Source: Primula veris
Taxonomy: Eukaryota; Streptophyta; Magnoliopsida; Ericales; Primulaceae
Assembly (NCBI GenBank): GCA_963682055.1
Contig: OY821751.1
Location: forward strand, 11,594,001 to 11,658,000
Direction of reading: 5' to 3'
DNA length: 64,000 nucleotides
The position numbers and the translations under genes were made by a program. The notes beneath the pieces were generated by a model. The model was not told the DNA's origin, did no database searches, and saw nothing but the letters and a program-made list of their open reading frames with translations. This document shows positions 29,359 through 41,288 of this stretch, piece after piece; within the stretch, counting starts at the first letter, position 1, and each line of letters opens with the position of its first letter.

Positions 29359-31219
29359 TGTCACACCCCAAATTCCATAAACACGGACATCATGGCGTGA
29401 CCTTTTTAAAACAAAAAGGAAAACGAAACCTATTGATACAAAATTAAAATTTTTAAAAGAAAACATTTGCAAGCTAAAGGAACAATCAATCAATTACATA
29501 AAAAAAAAGTTTGCCAAACACGGCTACAAAACGTAATGATTTTAACAAAGTTATAAGAAAAGAAAAACAACGAATGTAATTTGCCCGTAGGCTAAAACCT
29601 TAAAAAGATAGTCTAAGAAAAAGAAAGCAATAGAAAGAAGCCCCGAGCCCATGCGATATCTTGCTAATGCTCCTAACCAAACGCCTCAGCCTAAGTTGTA
29701 CCTGAAATATAAAACTGTAACGGTGAGTCCCACGCACATACCTAGACGGGACGGCACCACAAATACCGTCAATCCATCCCATAAATGCATGAACTCACAA
29801 ACAACAACTACGATAATCAACGTATAAAAGAACTAATAATAACATCGAACAACGAAATAAATTGAATAAACATCTATAGCAAACATGGACCTCTCATGCC
29901 ACCTACCCCAGTCCGTAAGGTAGGTCATTCCCTATCCCCTCGGTCGTCTTCTGTCCCTGGAATTAGGAAGAAACAGACTATTGCTAACATAAAAGTAGAT
30001 TTAAAGTGCGCACTTGGACCTCTCATGCCACTCGTCCCAGTCCGTAAGACGAGTCATTCCCTATCCCCTTGGCCGTCTTCTGTCCCCGGAATTAGGAAGA
30101 GACAGAGACCATAACTAACATAAAAATAAATATAGTGCACACTAGGACCTCTCATGCCACTCACCCCAGTTCGTAAAACGAGTCATTCCCTATCCCCTCG
30201 GCCGTCTTCTGTCCCCGGAATTAGGAAGAGACATAGACCATTGCCACTACAGCTAAATCACAAGGCCTCGGCCAATAATATAAAACCATTCAACTAATCA
30301 CATCTCATACGGCCTCGACCAATAATATAAATCCATTCAACTAATCACATCTCATACGGTCTCGGCCAATAATATAAATCCACGCAAATAACACATTCTC
30401 ATACGTCACTTTGACGCAATTCAACAAAGCAAATAAGCATAGGTACTAGATTTACAACTAGCCAACCAACTCTATCAATATAAAATTCCATTCATGCATT
30501 TTAACAAACACCTTGTATACGCAATATAAAACCCATCATTATTCAACAATAATTTACCCAATTCTATCAACATCCATAATAACACATAATCAACGCATAA
30601 AACACGCAACCCATTAATATTCTCATTAATCCGAAATTAAAAGACTAAATCCTCAACTACTCCAAAATCACATAAGTGAATTAAACGTACAACAAATAAA
30701 CCCAATTATCAATTTAAGAACATAATTAAGATAAAAGGCAAAAACCCCCAATTTATAATAAACACAAAACCAAAACCTAACGTACACCCTCGTCTAGGCG
30801 CAATGGATAACCCCCGTTACCTTAGAGTGTAGAGGAGATGCTTCCGGTATGAACCCGCTAACGTGGTTTCTTCTTCTTCTCCTTTTTCTCTCTTTTCTCT
30901 CTTGTATTTTGCTGGTTTTAGGTTTAAAGGATTGAAAGTGGGCTGATTTTTGGTTTAGAAAAAAAACTGTTTTTAGAAAGTTTGTGGAAGCGAACTATTT
31001 GGTCCCCAAAGTTCTAAAAGCTAACTCTTAATCCAAAAATATTGTTTTACTACTCAAAAATAACAAATCTTTAGAATAAAATTAGTAACAGGTTTTTAAA
31101 ATAAAGTTTTTGGAAGAGTTTCGGTTTTTGGCTAAAAATTAGTCGAGTGACCGGATTCAAACGTTTTTGGATAAATTAAATCATAAATAAAACCACTTAT
31201 AAAAATACGGGATGTTACA
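29359..31219 (-). repeat. 3' LTR of the Tekay element
   Basis: The LTR of 1861 bp contains two internal tandem arrays. One is three copies of a 129-bp unit starting GGACCTCTCATGCCAC at 29887, 30016 and 30145. The other is three copies of a roughly 48-bp unit (GGCCTCGGCCAATAATATAA) from 30262 to 30400. An inverted relative lies at 45140-47045. Confidence 0.85.
29887..30400. repeat. 129-bp and 48-bp tandem repeats inside the Tekay LTR
   Basis: Three 129-bp units are followed by three 48-bp units. The same composite array recurs, inverted, at about 46025-46520 in the other Tekay LTR, so it predates both insertions. Confidence 0.85.
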
Positions 31220-31735
31220 ACTAACCCTCCTTAAAAGAATTTCGTCCCGAAATTTCCTCCCTGAACAACTATACTCAGAAATTATAAACTTCTATAAACA
31301 AGGCCATAAAAATTTTAAACGTACGATTCGTGACATTCAAGAAATAACATACGCAGGGTTCACAACCCGTAACAACTCCATAACTAAAATAGGATAAACT
31401 CCAGGTAATGCACAACATGTAAGAATAGCCGCCTGTATACAATATCTAACAGAATAAAAGAAAACAATGTAAAACAAGCGGCTGCAACATAAAAGAAAAT
31501 AAAGTAAACTAAGCCGACATGCTTCTACCTCAACAACTCACATGCTTCTAACTCAACAACTCCATAACATCTACAAAACTCAAATAAGGTAAACACCTAT
31601 ATGCAATATCAAACATGATAAAAGCCAATGCAACAACTCCGTAAACTCTAGGCGTTACAACAAAAATAAACTCCAAACTCTAGGCGTTACAACCCTTCCC
31701 CGATAAAGAAATTTCGTCCCGAAATTAGAGAACAT

Positions 31736-34700
31736 CTAAACGAACGTACCTAAATAAAAGTCGAGATTAGGATACTTCCTCTTCATCTCATCCTCGCGTT
31801 CCCAAGTTGCCTCCTCGGCCCCGTGGTGTTTCCAAACCACCTTTACTAATTTAATTGTTTTTCCTCGAAGTTCCTTTTCTTGCACGTCGATAATCCTCGT
31901 AGGTCCCACTTCATAGGTCACATCCGCACTAACCTCAATGTCCTCAAAGTCCACCACGTGTGAAGGGTCGTGATGGTAATTTTTCAACATTGACACATGG
32001 AACACCGGGTGAACCCCCGCCAACTTTGGTGGCAAGTCCAACCGGTATGCAACTTCTCCCACTCGGTCCACGATCTCAAATGGTCCGATAAATCTCGGGC
32101 TCAACTTCCCTTTAGAGCCAAACCTCATAATCGCCCTCCAGGGCGAAACTCGCAAAAAATACTTGATCCCCCTTTTTGAATTCCAAAGGTCTCATCCTCT
32201 TATCCGCATAACTCTTTTGCCTACTTCGAGCAGTCTCAAGCCTTTGTCGAATTAACTTAATCTTTTCTGTTGTCTCTTGAATCAATTGTGATCCTAACAT
32301 TTCCGCTTCTCTCACTTCGGTCCAACACATCGGAGACCTACACGGCCGTCCGTATAAAGCCTCGAAAGGTGTCATGCCAATACTAGCTGAAAGCTATTAT
32401 TATACGCAAACTCCACTAAGGGTAGATGGCTCTCTCAGCCTCCCTTGAAGTCATTCACACATGCGCGTAACATATCCTCTAGCACTTGGATAGTCCGCTC
32501 CGATTGTCCATCCGTTTGGGGATGAAACGCCGTACTCATTGTCAACTTGGTCCCTAAGGCATTTTGCAATGCGCCACAGAACCTCGACACAAACCTCGCG
32601 TCTCGATCCGATACTATCGAAATCGGTACCCCATGAAGTCTAACAATTTCCTTAATATACTTTCGTTCTAAGATTTCCACCGAATTCGTCATCTTGATTG
32701 CAATGAAGTGTGCGGATTTGGTCAAACGGTCGACCACAACCCACACCGCGTCATTCCCACTTACCGACTTAGGTAAATTAGTCACAAAATCTATTGCTAT
32801 CCTTTCCCACTTCCATTCCGCCACCAGTAAAGGTTGGAGCATACCCGCCGGCCTTTGGTGTTCCGCTTTCACTTGCTGGCAAGTTAGGCACTTGCTAACA
32901 TATGAAGCTACATCTTGTTTCATTCCGGGCCACCAAAATTGTCTATTCGCATCATGATACATTTTCGTTCCGCCGGGGTGAACGGCTAATCGGGAGTGGT
33001 GAAACTCCTTTAATACCTCATTTCTCATGTTTTCTGTCACATAAGTCCTTCCCTTAAATCGTAGTCCTCCATCGGTTCCTTTAGTCTAACCATCTAGTCC
33101 TTCGCTAGAACTCATCTGTTTCTCATAGCTCGCCCCTTTCTCATCCCCATTTTGTGCTTCCAGGACCCTACTCACAAGTTCCGGTTGTACCACTATTGTG
33201 TACAAAGTCCCCACATTATCATGTCCCAACTCCAAGTCTAACTCGTTCACTTTTCCCATCATCCTCCATTCGTCGATCGCCACATGCGCTAAGGTCGCAT
33301 GGAACTTTCGACTCAAAGCATCCGCCACTACATTGGCCTTTCCCGGATGATAGTACAAGTCGTAGTCGTATTGTTCAGGATTCCATCCATCGTCGTTGTC
33401 GCATATTTAGATCACGTTGGGTAAAAATATGCCCTAAGCTCTTATGATCCGAGAACACTTTGAACTTTTCCCCGAACAGATAATGCCTCCATATCTTCAA
33501 CGCATGAACTATTGCCGCTAGCTCTAGGTCATGAGTCGAATAGTTCTTTTCATGAATCTTTAGTTGTCGCAAAGCATATGCGATAACCTTTCCGTCTTGC
33601 ATCAAGACGCAACCCAAACCTTCCTTCGAAGCATCGCAATACACCTGGTAATTCTTCCCTTCCTCCGGAATAACTAGTATGGGGGAACTAGTCAACCGCT
33701 TCTTGAGCTCTAGGAAAGCTTTCTCGCAAGCCTCACTCCACACGAACTTCACCCCTTTCTTGGTAAGGTAAGTCATAGGAGTCGCTAACTTCAAGAAATC
33801 CTTGACGAACCGTCGATAGTACCCCGCTAAACCCAAGAAACTTCAAATTTCGAACACATTCTTCGGTTGTGCCCATTTCGAAACCGCCTCAATTTTCGTT
33901 GCGTCCACCTTTACCCCTTCTTCCGAGATTACATGTCCAAGAAATTTCACCTCATTTAGCCAAAACTCACATTTGCTAAACTTTCCATAAAGTTGGTTCT
34001 CTCTCAACGTGAGCAACGCTAAACGGAGATGCTCCTCGTGTTCCTCTCTTGAACTCGAGTAAATCAAGATATCGTCGACGAAGACCACCACGAACTTGTC
34101 GAGATACTCCTTAAAGATCCGGTTCATTAACTCCATAAATGCTGATGGCGTATTAGTTAACCCAAATGGCATGACCACAAACTCGTAGTGACCATATCGG
34201 GTCCTAAAGGCCGTTTTTGAAATATCCTCATCTTTCACCCTCAATTGGTGATAGCTTGATCGCAAGTCGATTTTTGAAAAGAACGTCGCTCCCTTCAGTT
34301 GGTCAAACAAATCGTCAATTCAAGGTAGTGGGTACTTATTCCTAATAGTCACCCTATTTAGCTTTCGATAGTCGATGCACATCCTCATCGATCCATCCTT
34401 CTTTTGCACAAATAAGGCCGGTGCCGCCCACGGTGACGTACTCCGCCTAATAAACCCCTTCTCTAGCAGTTTTTCTAACTGCTTACTTAACTCTTACAAC
34501 TCTGCTGGTGCCAAACGGTACGGGGAGATGGCTATGGGTGCCGTTCCTGGTACCAAGTCGATAGAAAAGTCTAACCCTCTCTTCGGTGGTAACCCCGGTA
34601 GATCCTTTGGAAACACATCTCTAAAATCGTCCACTATGCGTGGCCACATTTCCACTTCCTCGTCGTTATCCACTATCGAGAGACTAGCCGAAAGACAAGA

Positions 34701-36565
34701 CAGGTTGCCCACAACCCGCTTGGAATAATAAGGAATGGAAGAAAGGGTAGCGTCCCTTTCTCCACAAAAGAATACCTCATCTCCGGATGAAGTTGTAAGG
34801 AAAATTTTTCGTCGAACACAATCGATGAAAGAGTTGAAATGAACCAACCAGTCCATTCCAAGGATCACGTCGAACCCCGACATCTCTATAACAATTAAAT
34901 CAAATATAAACACGTGGTCCGCGACCACCATCTCACAAGACCGACACACTCGGTCCAACACAACTCGACCCCCAACAGGAGTCTCTACAATAATCGGGTT
35001 CTCTAGAATCCCAATTTCTAATGACAAAGACTCAATTAGACTTCTAGATATAAAAGAACACGAAGCCCTCGTATCGAAAAGAACATGTACCCAAGATGAG
35101 GAAACAAGAACCATACCTTGTACATTTGCCGGATCTCCTTGGTTTGGCAACTGTGGCAAGGCATAAAGACGAGCTTGAATTGGTGGGTTTCCTTGCGGTC
35201 CTCGGTTTCCCCCATGATTTCCTCGGTTTCCCGGGCCTTGATAGCCTCTTCGGTAGTTCCCACGGTTCCCCCCGGCTTGGTGGTTATCTCGAAACCCCCC
35301 CCCCCCCCCCCCCCTTGGTTCCCAGGTAATTGGTGTTGTGGCACAAATTCTTGTCCTCTTGGTGGTAGTGGTGGTAGCCTAGGTTGGTTAAAAGGCCGGT
35401 TGGTTTCGATTTTTCCTTGTCCCAAAGTACAAGCCCTTGCCGTATGTCCAAACCCGTTACATGTCCTACATTGGACTCTAGGGCACTCGTATTGTCGATA
35501 ATTCACATCTCCATAGGTGAAACACGCCCTCTTCATTATGGTGTTGGTTGGTAGTGGGTTAAAACCCTTATCTCCTCTTCCCTGTTGTTGAAACCGCGAA
35601 TTATTCGCCATATCCCAAGTCCGCTTCTTCTCTTCCCTTGGAGCATTTCCGATTTTCGACTTTTCCGAGATTCTCTTGCTATGGAATAGAGCTCCTTCCA
35701 CAGCTTGAGCCAATTTTACCAACTCGTTATAATTGACATGGCGGGCCGATGCCAATTGCAATGAGATGGTCGGGTTCAGCCCTTTCATGAATCTCCTACA
35801 TTTTTCCGCACCCCCTAGAACCGAGTCTGGGGCATACCTCGAGAGTGAGGTAAACTTTAGCTGGTATGCTTGAACGGTCATACCCCCTTGATATAATTCA
35901 TCGAACCACCTCCTCATTTCATCCTTATAAGAGTCGGGAAGAAACTGTCGATTGAACAATTTGATGCATTCATTTCAGTCGATGTTGGTTAAGTCGTAAG
36001 TATCCACGATCCCTAACCACCACTTCCGTGCTTCACCCTTTAGGTGAAACTGGGCCATATTTACCCGTTGTTCCCCATTAACTATCCCCGCTGCCGATAT
36101 GTATTTCTCCATTTCGTCCACCCATCCCCCAGCTATGGATGGTTTACCTACCCCATCGAAGGTCGAAGCCCCCAATCGGTTAAAGTTAAGCAATCCATTG
36201 TTGCTTGAACTCTCAGCTTGTGCATTCTGCACCATCATTTGCACCACCTTCTGAAGGTCGGTCATCACTTGATTAGCATTAACCATTTCCGGTTCAGGTG
36301 CAAAAGTCTCTTTTTCTTCCATATTCACCTCCTCATATACATTCTCAACCTCTTCCTCTACCTCGGGTTGCTCAGGTGGTGGGGCCCTAGTGTTACCTCT
36401 TCCCCCACGACCTCTAGCAGCCCTTCGCCCTCTAGTTGCTCCCCGCCCCCTTGGAGCTCCTCTTACTCTTCCACTTGCCCCACCTCGGGTAGCTGCACCG
36501 CTTGATGGTGATGCGCCCCCGCGTGTAGCTGGTCTCCTTCCACTAGTACTTGTGGTAATAGCCAT
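31736..36565 (-). pseudogene. Gag-pol remnant of the Tekay chromovirus
   Basis: The Gag start near 36565 has an Arg/Gly-rich N-terminus. An in-frame TGA interrupts gag near 35975. A CCHC knuckle (CRTCNGFGHTARAC) follows, then an 18-base G tract (plus 35297-35314, C) where the frame slips. The protease has DTRAS in place of DTGAS, a lost glycine. RT is split by stops near 34494 and 34310, with FVDD in place of YVDD. RNase H starts YCDAS and ends in a stop near 33375. Integrase has an HHCC finger and [17 protein letters not shown] and QTDGQSERT motifs, and stops at 32435. The C-terminal chromodomain ([12 protein letters not shown]...EEATWERE) is at 31740-31900. At least six breaks make it non-functional. 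I describe it as a broken gene only. Confidence 0.9.
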
Positions 36566-36894
36566 TACTACATACATTTAAAACCGACACTTTAGTTGTC
36601 TTACTCGATACTACTACTCATACATGTATATTCATACATGATAAAAGCTCGGTTTACAAATCAATCACTTTATCAAGCATTCTAAGGTTCAAAAACTGAT
36701 TTTTACGAATTACCAATTTCGACGATATAACGCTTTGAATTTTCCAAAAATTCAAACTCAAAATTCTGAAACACCAGAAAGATAGAGTACTGTAAAATGA
36801 AGCCAACGGTTCAAGCGGAACTAGAATCGGAGTTAAAACGAAGAAGTTATGAGCGTTTGAAGTATAACGAGAAAAATAGCAAAATTGCCAGAAC

Positions 36895-37215
36895 ACGACC
36901 GATCGTTTTTTAAAACGACCGATCGTTTTTGATCAAAATCCTTCCAGTGAGGTCACCAAAAATTCGACCGATCGTTTTGGGAAAACGACCGATCGTTTTT
37001 GGTACAAATCCTTCCAGCGAGGTCAGAAAAATTTCGACCGATCGTTTTGGGCAAACGACCGATCGTTTTTGGTACAATTTCTTCCAGTGAGGTCAGAAAA
37101 ATTTTGACTGATCGTTTTGGGAAAACGACCGATCATTTTTGATACAATTCTTCCAGTGAGGTCCAAAAAAATTCGACCGATCGTTTCTACTGACGACCGA
37201 TCGTTAAACAACAGA
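36895..37215. repeat. About 70-bp tandem repeats with palindromic CGATCG cores in the Tekay leader
   Basis: Four to five units lie between the primer-binding site and gag. Each has two copies of CGACCGATCGTTTT separated by GGGAAAA, then GGTACAAAT and CTTCCAGTGAGGTCA. The cores are self-complementary (CGATCG) and keep their sequence while the linkers vary. Confidence 0.8.
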
Positions 37216-37844
37216 AAATAAAGATTCAAAAACGCAAAATTTCTCAACACTTGTAATATCCTACATGGCATATATCACACAAATAACCCATTTAAGTCCG
37301 CAAACTTATTACTAACAACATCCATTCGCATAAAATGTACACTAGCACACAAGTTAATGATATGAAAATGCACTGCGTAAAATCATCAACTTCACAATTC
37401 TCACACTTTAATACATCGTTACAGCTTGACATGCAACTTACACCTCATACACACTATATCAATTTACACACGCATACAAACAACACAAAAGTGCGAGGGA
37501 TAACCCATCATGATACGTTATCCTAAAGCACCCGAGCGTCCTCGCATACTCTAGAATTCCACATCGCTAAGGTATTCCTTCACACATACCGACGAGAGGT
37601 CCACCCACTAGTTTGGCGAGCCGGGATCAACAAGAGTCCTTATTGTCCCCAACTTGCCTCACATGTGGACTTTCCTTCCATCAACTACTATTAAATACTA
37701 TCTGCATGTCTTAAGCTAAATGCAACCCCCCGTTTTAGAAAAAGTTTGAGTTTTTGGAAAAAGTTTTATGAAAATGATACGATGGATCTTGGTCCAATGG
37801 TTACCCATCTTCCCGTCGTCCCAAAGTATACAAGAACCTAGTTA

Positions 37845-37856
37845 GCTCTGATACCA
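37845..37856 (-). other. Primer-binding site of the Tekay element
   Basis: The minus strand reads TGGTATCAGAGC, three bases after the end of the 5' LTR, complementary to the 3' end of plant initiator tRNA-Met. Confidence 0.85.
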
Positions 37857-37859
37857 ACT

Positions 37860-38210
37860 TGTCACACCCCAAATTCCATAAACACGGACATCAAGGCGTA
37901 ACCTTTTTAGAACAAAAAGGAAAACGAAACCTGTTGGTACAAAATTAAATTTTTTAAAAGAAAACATTTGCGAGCTAAATGAACAATCAATCAATTACAT
38001 AAAAAAAAAGTTTGCCAAACACGGCTACAAAACGTAATGATTTTAACAAAGTTATAAGAAAAGAAAAATAACGAATGTAATTTGCCCGTAGGCTACAACC
38101 TTAAAAAGATAGTCTAAGAAAAAGAAAGCAATAAAAAGAAGCCCCGAGCCCATGCGATATCTTGCTAATGCTCCTAACCAAACGCCTCAGCCTAAGTTGT
38201 ACCTGAAATA
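37860..38210 (-). repeat. Truncated 5' LTR of the Tekay element
   Basis: It matches the 3' LTR from TGTCACACCCC to the CCTGAAATAT phrase at 38210 and then stops abruptly. The sequence beyond matches a host-type block repeated at 55870. Confidence 0.85.
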
Positions 38211-38590
38211 TTATCGTATTGATCAAACGATTGAATTTATACATCGACCCTAGTTGTGTGCAAGAGAAATTATTATTTTATCATTTATATAAGTTTTAAT
38301 GTAAGTTAATGTTAACCATAAATGATAAAGGCAACTAGTTGTACATAGTTATAGACTTAAAGTTATTTGTAATTAATTTCTTCTATTGAATGTATACATG
38401 AATAAAAATCATAATTTGTTAATATTTGATATTTTTCTATTAAATGTATACATGAATCCCTTAATATTGATTTACCACCAAAGAAAATCTCTCTCTCTCT
38501 CCCTCCCTCCCTCCCTCTCTCTCTCCCCTCTATCCGGTGATGATACTAAGGTATAACATATTTTCTAATGACCATTGACTATTGTTGTTT
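38211..38590. repeat. Host-type block duplicated at 55870-56075
   Basis: Shared phrases include ATTGATCAAAC, ATACATCGACCCTA, TGTGCAAGAGAAATTATTA, the CT-rich run, and GATGATACTAAGGTATA. In the second copy it continues directly into sequence that here lies beyond the gag-only element (43400 onward). Confidence 0.65.
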
Positions 38591-38726
38591 TCCATATGCT
38601 GGTGTATTGTAGAAACACTTTTTTTTTTCTCTTAGAGAAACCCTGCTCTTGCTTATGTCTTGTTGGCTATAAATTATTGATAATATCTTCAGTGGTATAG
38701 CTGTAATATTCTTTATTTACCATTCT

Positions 38727-40931
38727 TTATTGATAATAATGTAGAACGTAGTAGTCCCCATCAATTTCCTTAAACTTTCCAACTTGTTTATCATTGGCTT
38801 CATATCTTTCTTTAAGAGCTTGCTGGCATTCTTGACAAAGATCTTTGCAAGGCTCAGACGTATGCGGAATCTGGCTGATTTCTTCTATTTTGCACACTTC
38901 ATCAGGAACTTCAGAGGCACTGTCAAAACTTGAGGATTTCCCAACTTCGTTTGCATTCGATTCTTCACCGAATTCGTTGTTAGGGTGCTTTTTAGATGAA
39001 AATGGATTCACTTCTTGTGTTTTGCCATACGGGACGTAGTAATCGAACTTTCCAGACGATTCTCCAAGGAGGTCAATTTGCGGGTCTCCAGTTTTATACC
39101 TTTCCTTGAACAATTGCTGAGTATTTTTCTTCTTCCTAATTTTTGGCTCTTCATCTTCGTCGCACCATTCCTTCCATTGGTACTCTATGCAGTCCTCACA
39201 ATTGCAGACATCGAAGAAACAATGGCCGTTCTCATTGAATTTGTATCTTGCCCCCTCTTGTTGATGTTGGTGGATTTGATTATTTTCGAAGGACATGAGT
39301 TCAGATTGTTGATGTTGATCTTCAGGAAGGTTTTCTAGAATCATGTCCCCATTAGTTTCGTAGTCTTCATTTTGTGTTGAGTTTACAGAGGCATGTTCTT
39401 CAACTATGAATTCCATTGGTGGGAAGGAGCCAAATTGGATGAGCATTGTAGTTGGGTTGCGTATGCTTTCAACTGGAGAATCACTAATGAAGGTTGCATA
39501 ATGAGCTTTTGCTTCATCTTCTTCTTCCAACAAAATCTTTCCTTGGCTGGCTAGCTGGACGATCTTTTCTTTCAGCACGAAACATCGATGAGTTGGATGG
39601 CTGAGTAGACGATGGAACTTGCAGTAATTTGTGTCGTTCACTTTATCAGCCTCTTCTGGACGCTTCATTTCTGGGAGTTCAATAAAGTTGAGGGCCAAAA
39701 GTTCATCTAGCATTCTTGGTACTTCGGTATCTGGAAACGGATATTCCTTCTCTTGCATTTCCTTCAGGGTGAGCCTTCTCTTTCTATTCCATTGATTGTC
39801 AAACTTTTCAACTTCGACTTTCTTCATGCTTGTGTTAATTTTGGAAGCTGAAGAGGCCTTTGGTAGACTAGCAGAAACAACGAATGACTCCTTTTTGTCA
39901 GTGTTTGAACGAGCCCTGCCCCATCTCGTGCTTTCGGGTTTACTTTTTGTTTTATGTGACATTTGAATCGGCAAAGCTTGATCTCCGCATGTTGAAATGC
40001 TGAACTCCATGTCATGAGTTTGGCTTGCTAGTTCTCCGAAGGACTTCGGCTTTATTCCTTGAAGAATGTATCTCAATCCCCAATGCATGCCTTGGATACA
40101 CATTTCAATGCCGGATGACTCACACAATCTATCTTTGCAGTTGAGGCTCAATCCCCTCCATCTGTTGATGTAATCGGTGACAGGCTCATCATTCCATTGG
40201 CGAGTGTTGGTTAGTTCGATCATGCTCACTGTCCGGCGAGTGCTGTAGAAGCGATTGAGAAATTCATCCTCGAGTTGTTCCCAGCTGTCAATTGATCCAG
40301 GTGCTAAGTCGCAGTACCAATCAAATGCATTGTCTTTCAATGTCCGGACGAATTGCTTTACGATGAGGTCTCCTTCTGTTCCAGCATTGTTGCACGTTTC
40401 TACGAAATGAGCTACATGTTGCTTTGGATTTCCTTTACCATCGAATTGCTGAAATCTTGGGGGTTGATATCCTGCAGGCATTTTCAAGCGCTCTATCCTC
40501 CTGCTGTAAGGCTTAACATAGCTTAATGAGGAATGTGTCACTTCTTCGTAGCGTCCCTTAACGGTGCCAAGTATGAAATCCTTCAGTTGATCAATAGGAA
40601 TTGAACCATCAGGAAGAACCTCTATGTTTTTTCTCTTCCCTTTGCCTTTGCTTAAAGATCCTTCGACTTCGAATGGTTTCTCTTCATTTACAACGGTTTC
40701 ACTAGTCTGTGCCAGGAATTCTACCTTATTTATTAACATTGCAAATTGGGTATCTCGCTCTGTTGTTGCCTTCATGAGACCTTCTAGAGTTTTTGTTAGG
40801 ATGGAAACTTGTTCTTCCAATGTCAATGTATTTGTAGTCATGGCCGGCATAATAGTTGAGTCAGAAGATCGCGGGCTGTGAAGTGGAGACTCCGAGTCTG
40901 AAGCAGTGACCCCATCTTTTTCATCGCCCTC
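38727..40931 (-). pseudogene. Retrotransposon gag of the gag-only element
   Basis: A 707-codon frame (ATG at 40850) extends upstream without a stop to about 40931. The gag core spans about residues 150-260, with the typical [29 protein letters not shown] and [15 protein letters not shown] segments. A later CxxHxxxxHxxxxC-like cluster ([15 protein letters not shown]) may be a knuckle. Upstream of an in-frame TAA (about 40932) the same frame encodes more protein (KFIYEQLGKGE). A further frame break near 41010 separates the likely true start, ATG at 41213 (MAPKKDSTKEIEDSS). So the main part is long and open but the N-terminus is broken. No enzyme domains follow. Confidence 0.7.
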
Positions 40932-41288
40932 TTATTCACCTTTGCCTAGTTGTTCATATATGAATTTCGCAGCAGATTTTCCATCACGAGTGAGAGCCTC
41001 TTGAGGTCATATGCGTAGGTACTATGCTGAGTTTAAGTTGCCCCCAAGTTCGATGCCTTCTGCGTGAGTTGGAGTTTCCATTGGTTGATTTAATGCTTGA
41101 GTGTCGGAAGACTTGTTGCTTCGAGTTCTGGTGTAAACATTTGAAATCGTCCTCTTCTCGCCGATTAAGGAAGAATCTTCAATTTCTTTGGTGGAGTCTT
41201 TCTTTGGAGCCATCAAATTGTTGCTTAACTTGATTTGATGAAGAGAAGAGATGAAAGACAGAGAAGTCCCACCGGGTGTGCCAAAATT

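Larger units (their letters stand above)
29359..38210 (-). mobile_element. Decayed Tekay/Del-type chromovirus (Ty3/gypsy)
   Basis: The 3' LTR is 29359-31219 (TG...CA, starting TGTAACATCCCG in element sense) and the 5' LTR is truncated (37860-38210, about 350 bp left). The primer-binding site TGGTATCAGAGC matches initiator tRNA-Met, and the polypurine stretch AAGGAGGG lies next to the 3' LTR. Internal order is gag, protease, RT, RNase H, integrase, chromodomain. A C-terminal chromodomain and LTRs near 1.9 kb fit the Tekay/Del clade. The shared 350 bp of the two LTRs differ at several percent of positions by eye, so it is older than the Tat element. Confidence 0.88.

Noticed and set aside
38600..38726. 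Remnant 3' LTR of the gag-only element
   Set aside because: I looked for the LTR ends TGTTGACACG and GTGTGAAACA left of the gag stop and found neither.
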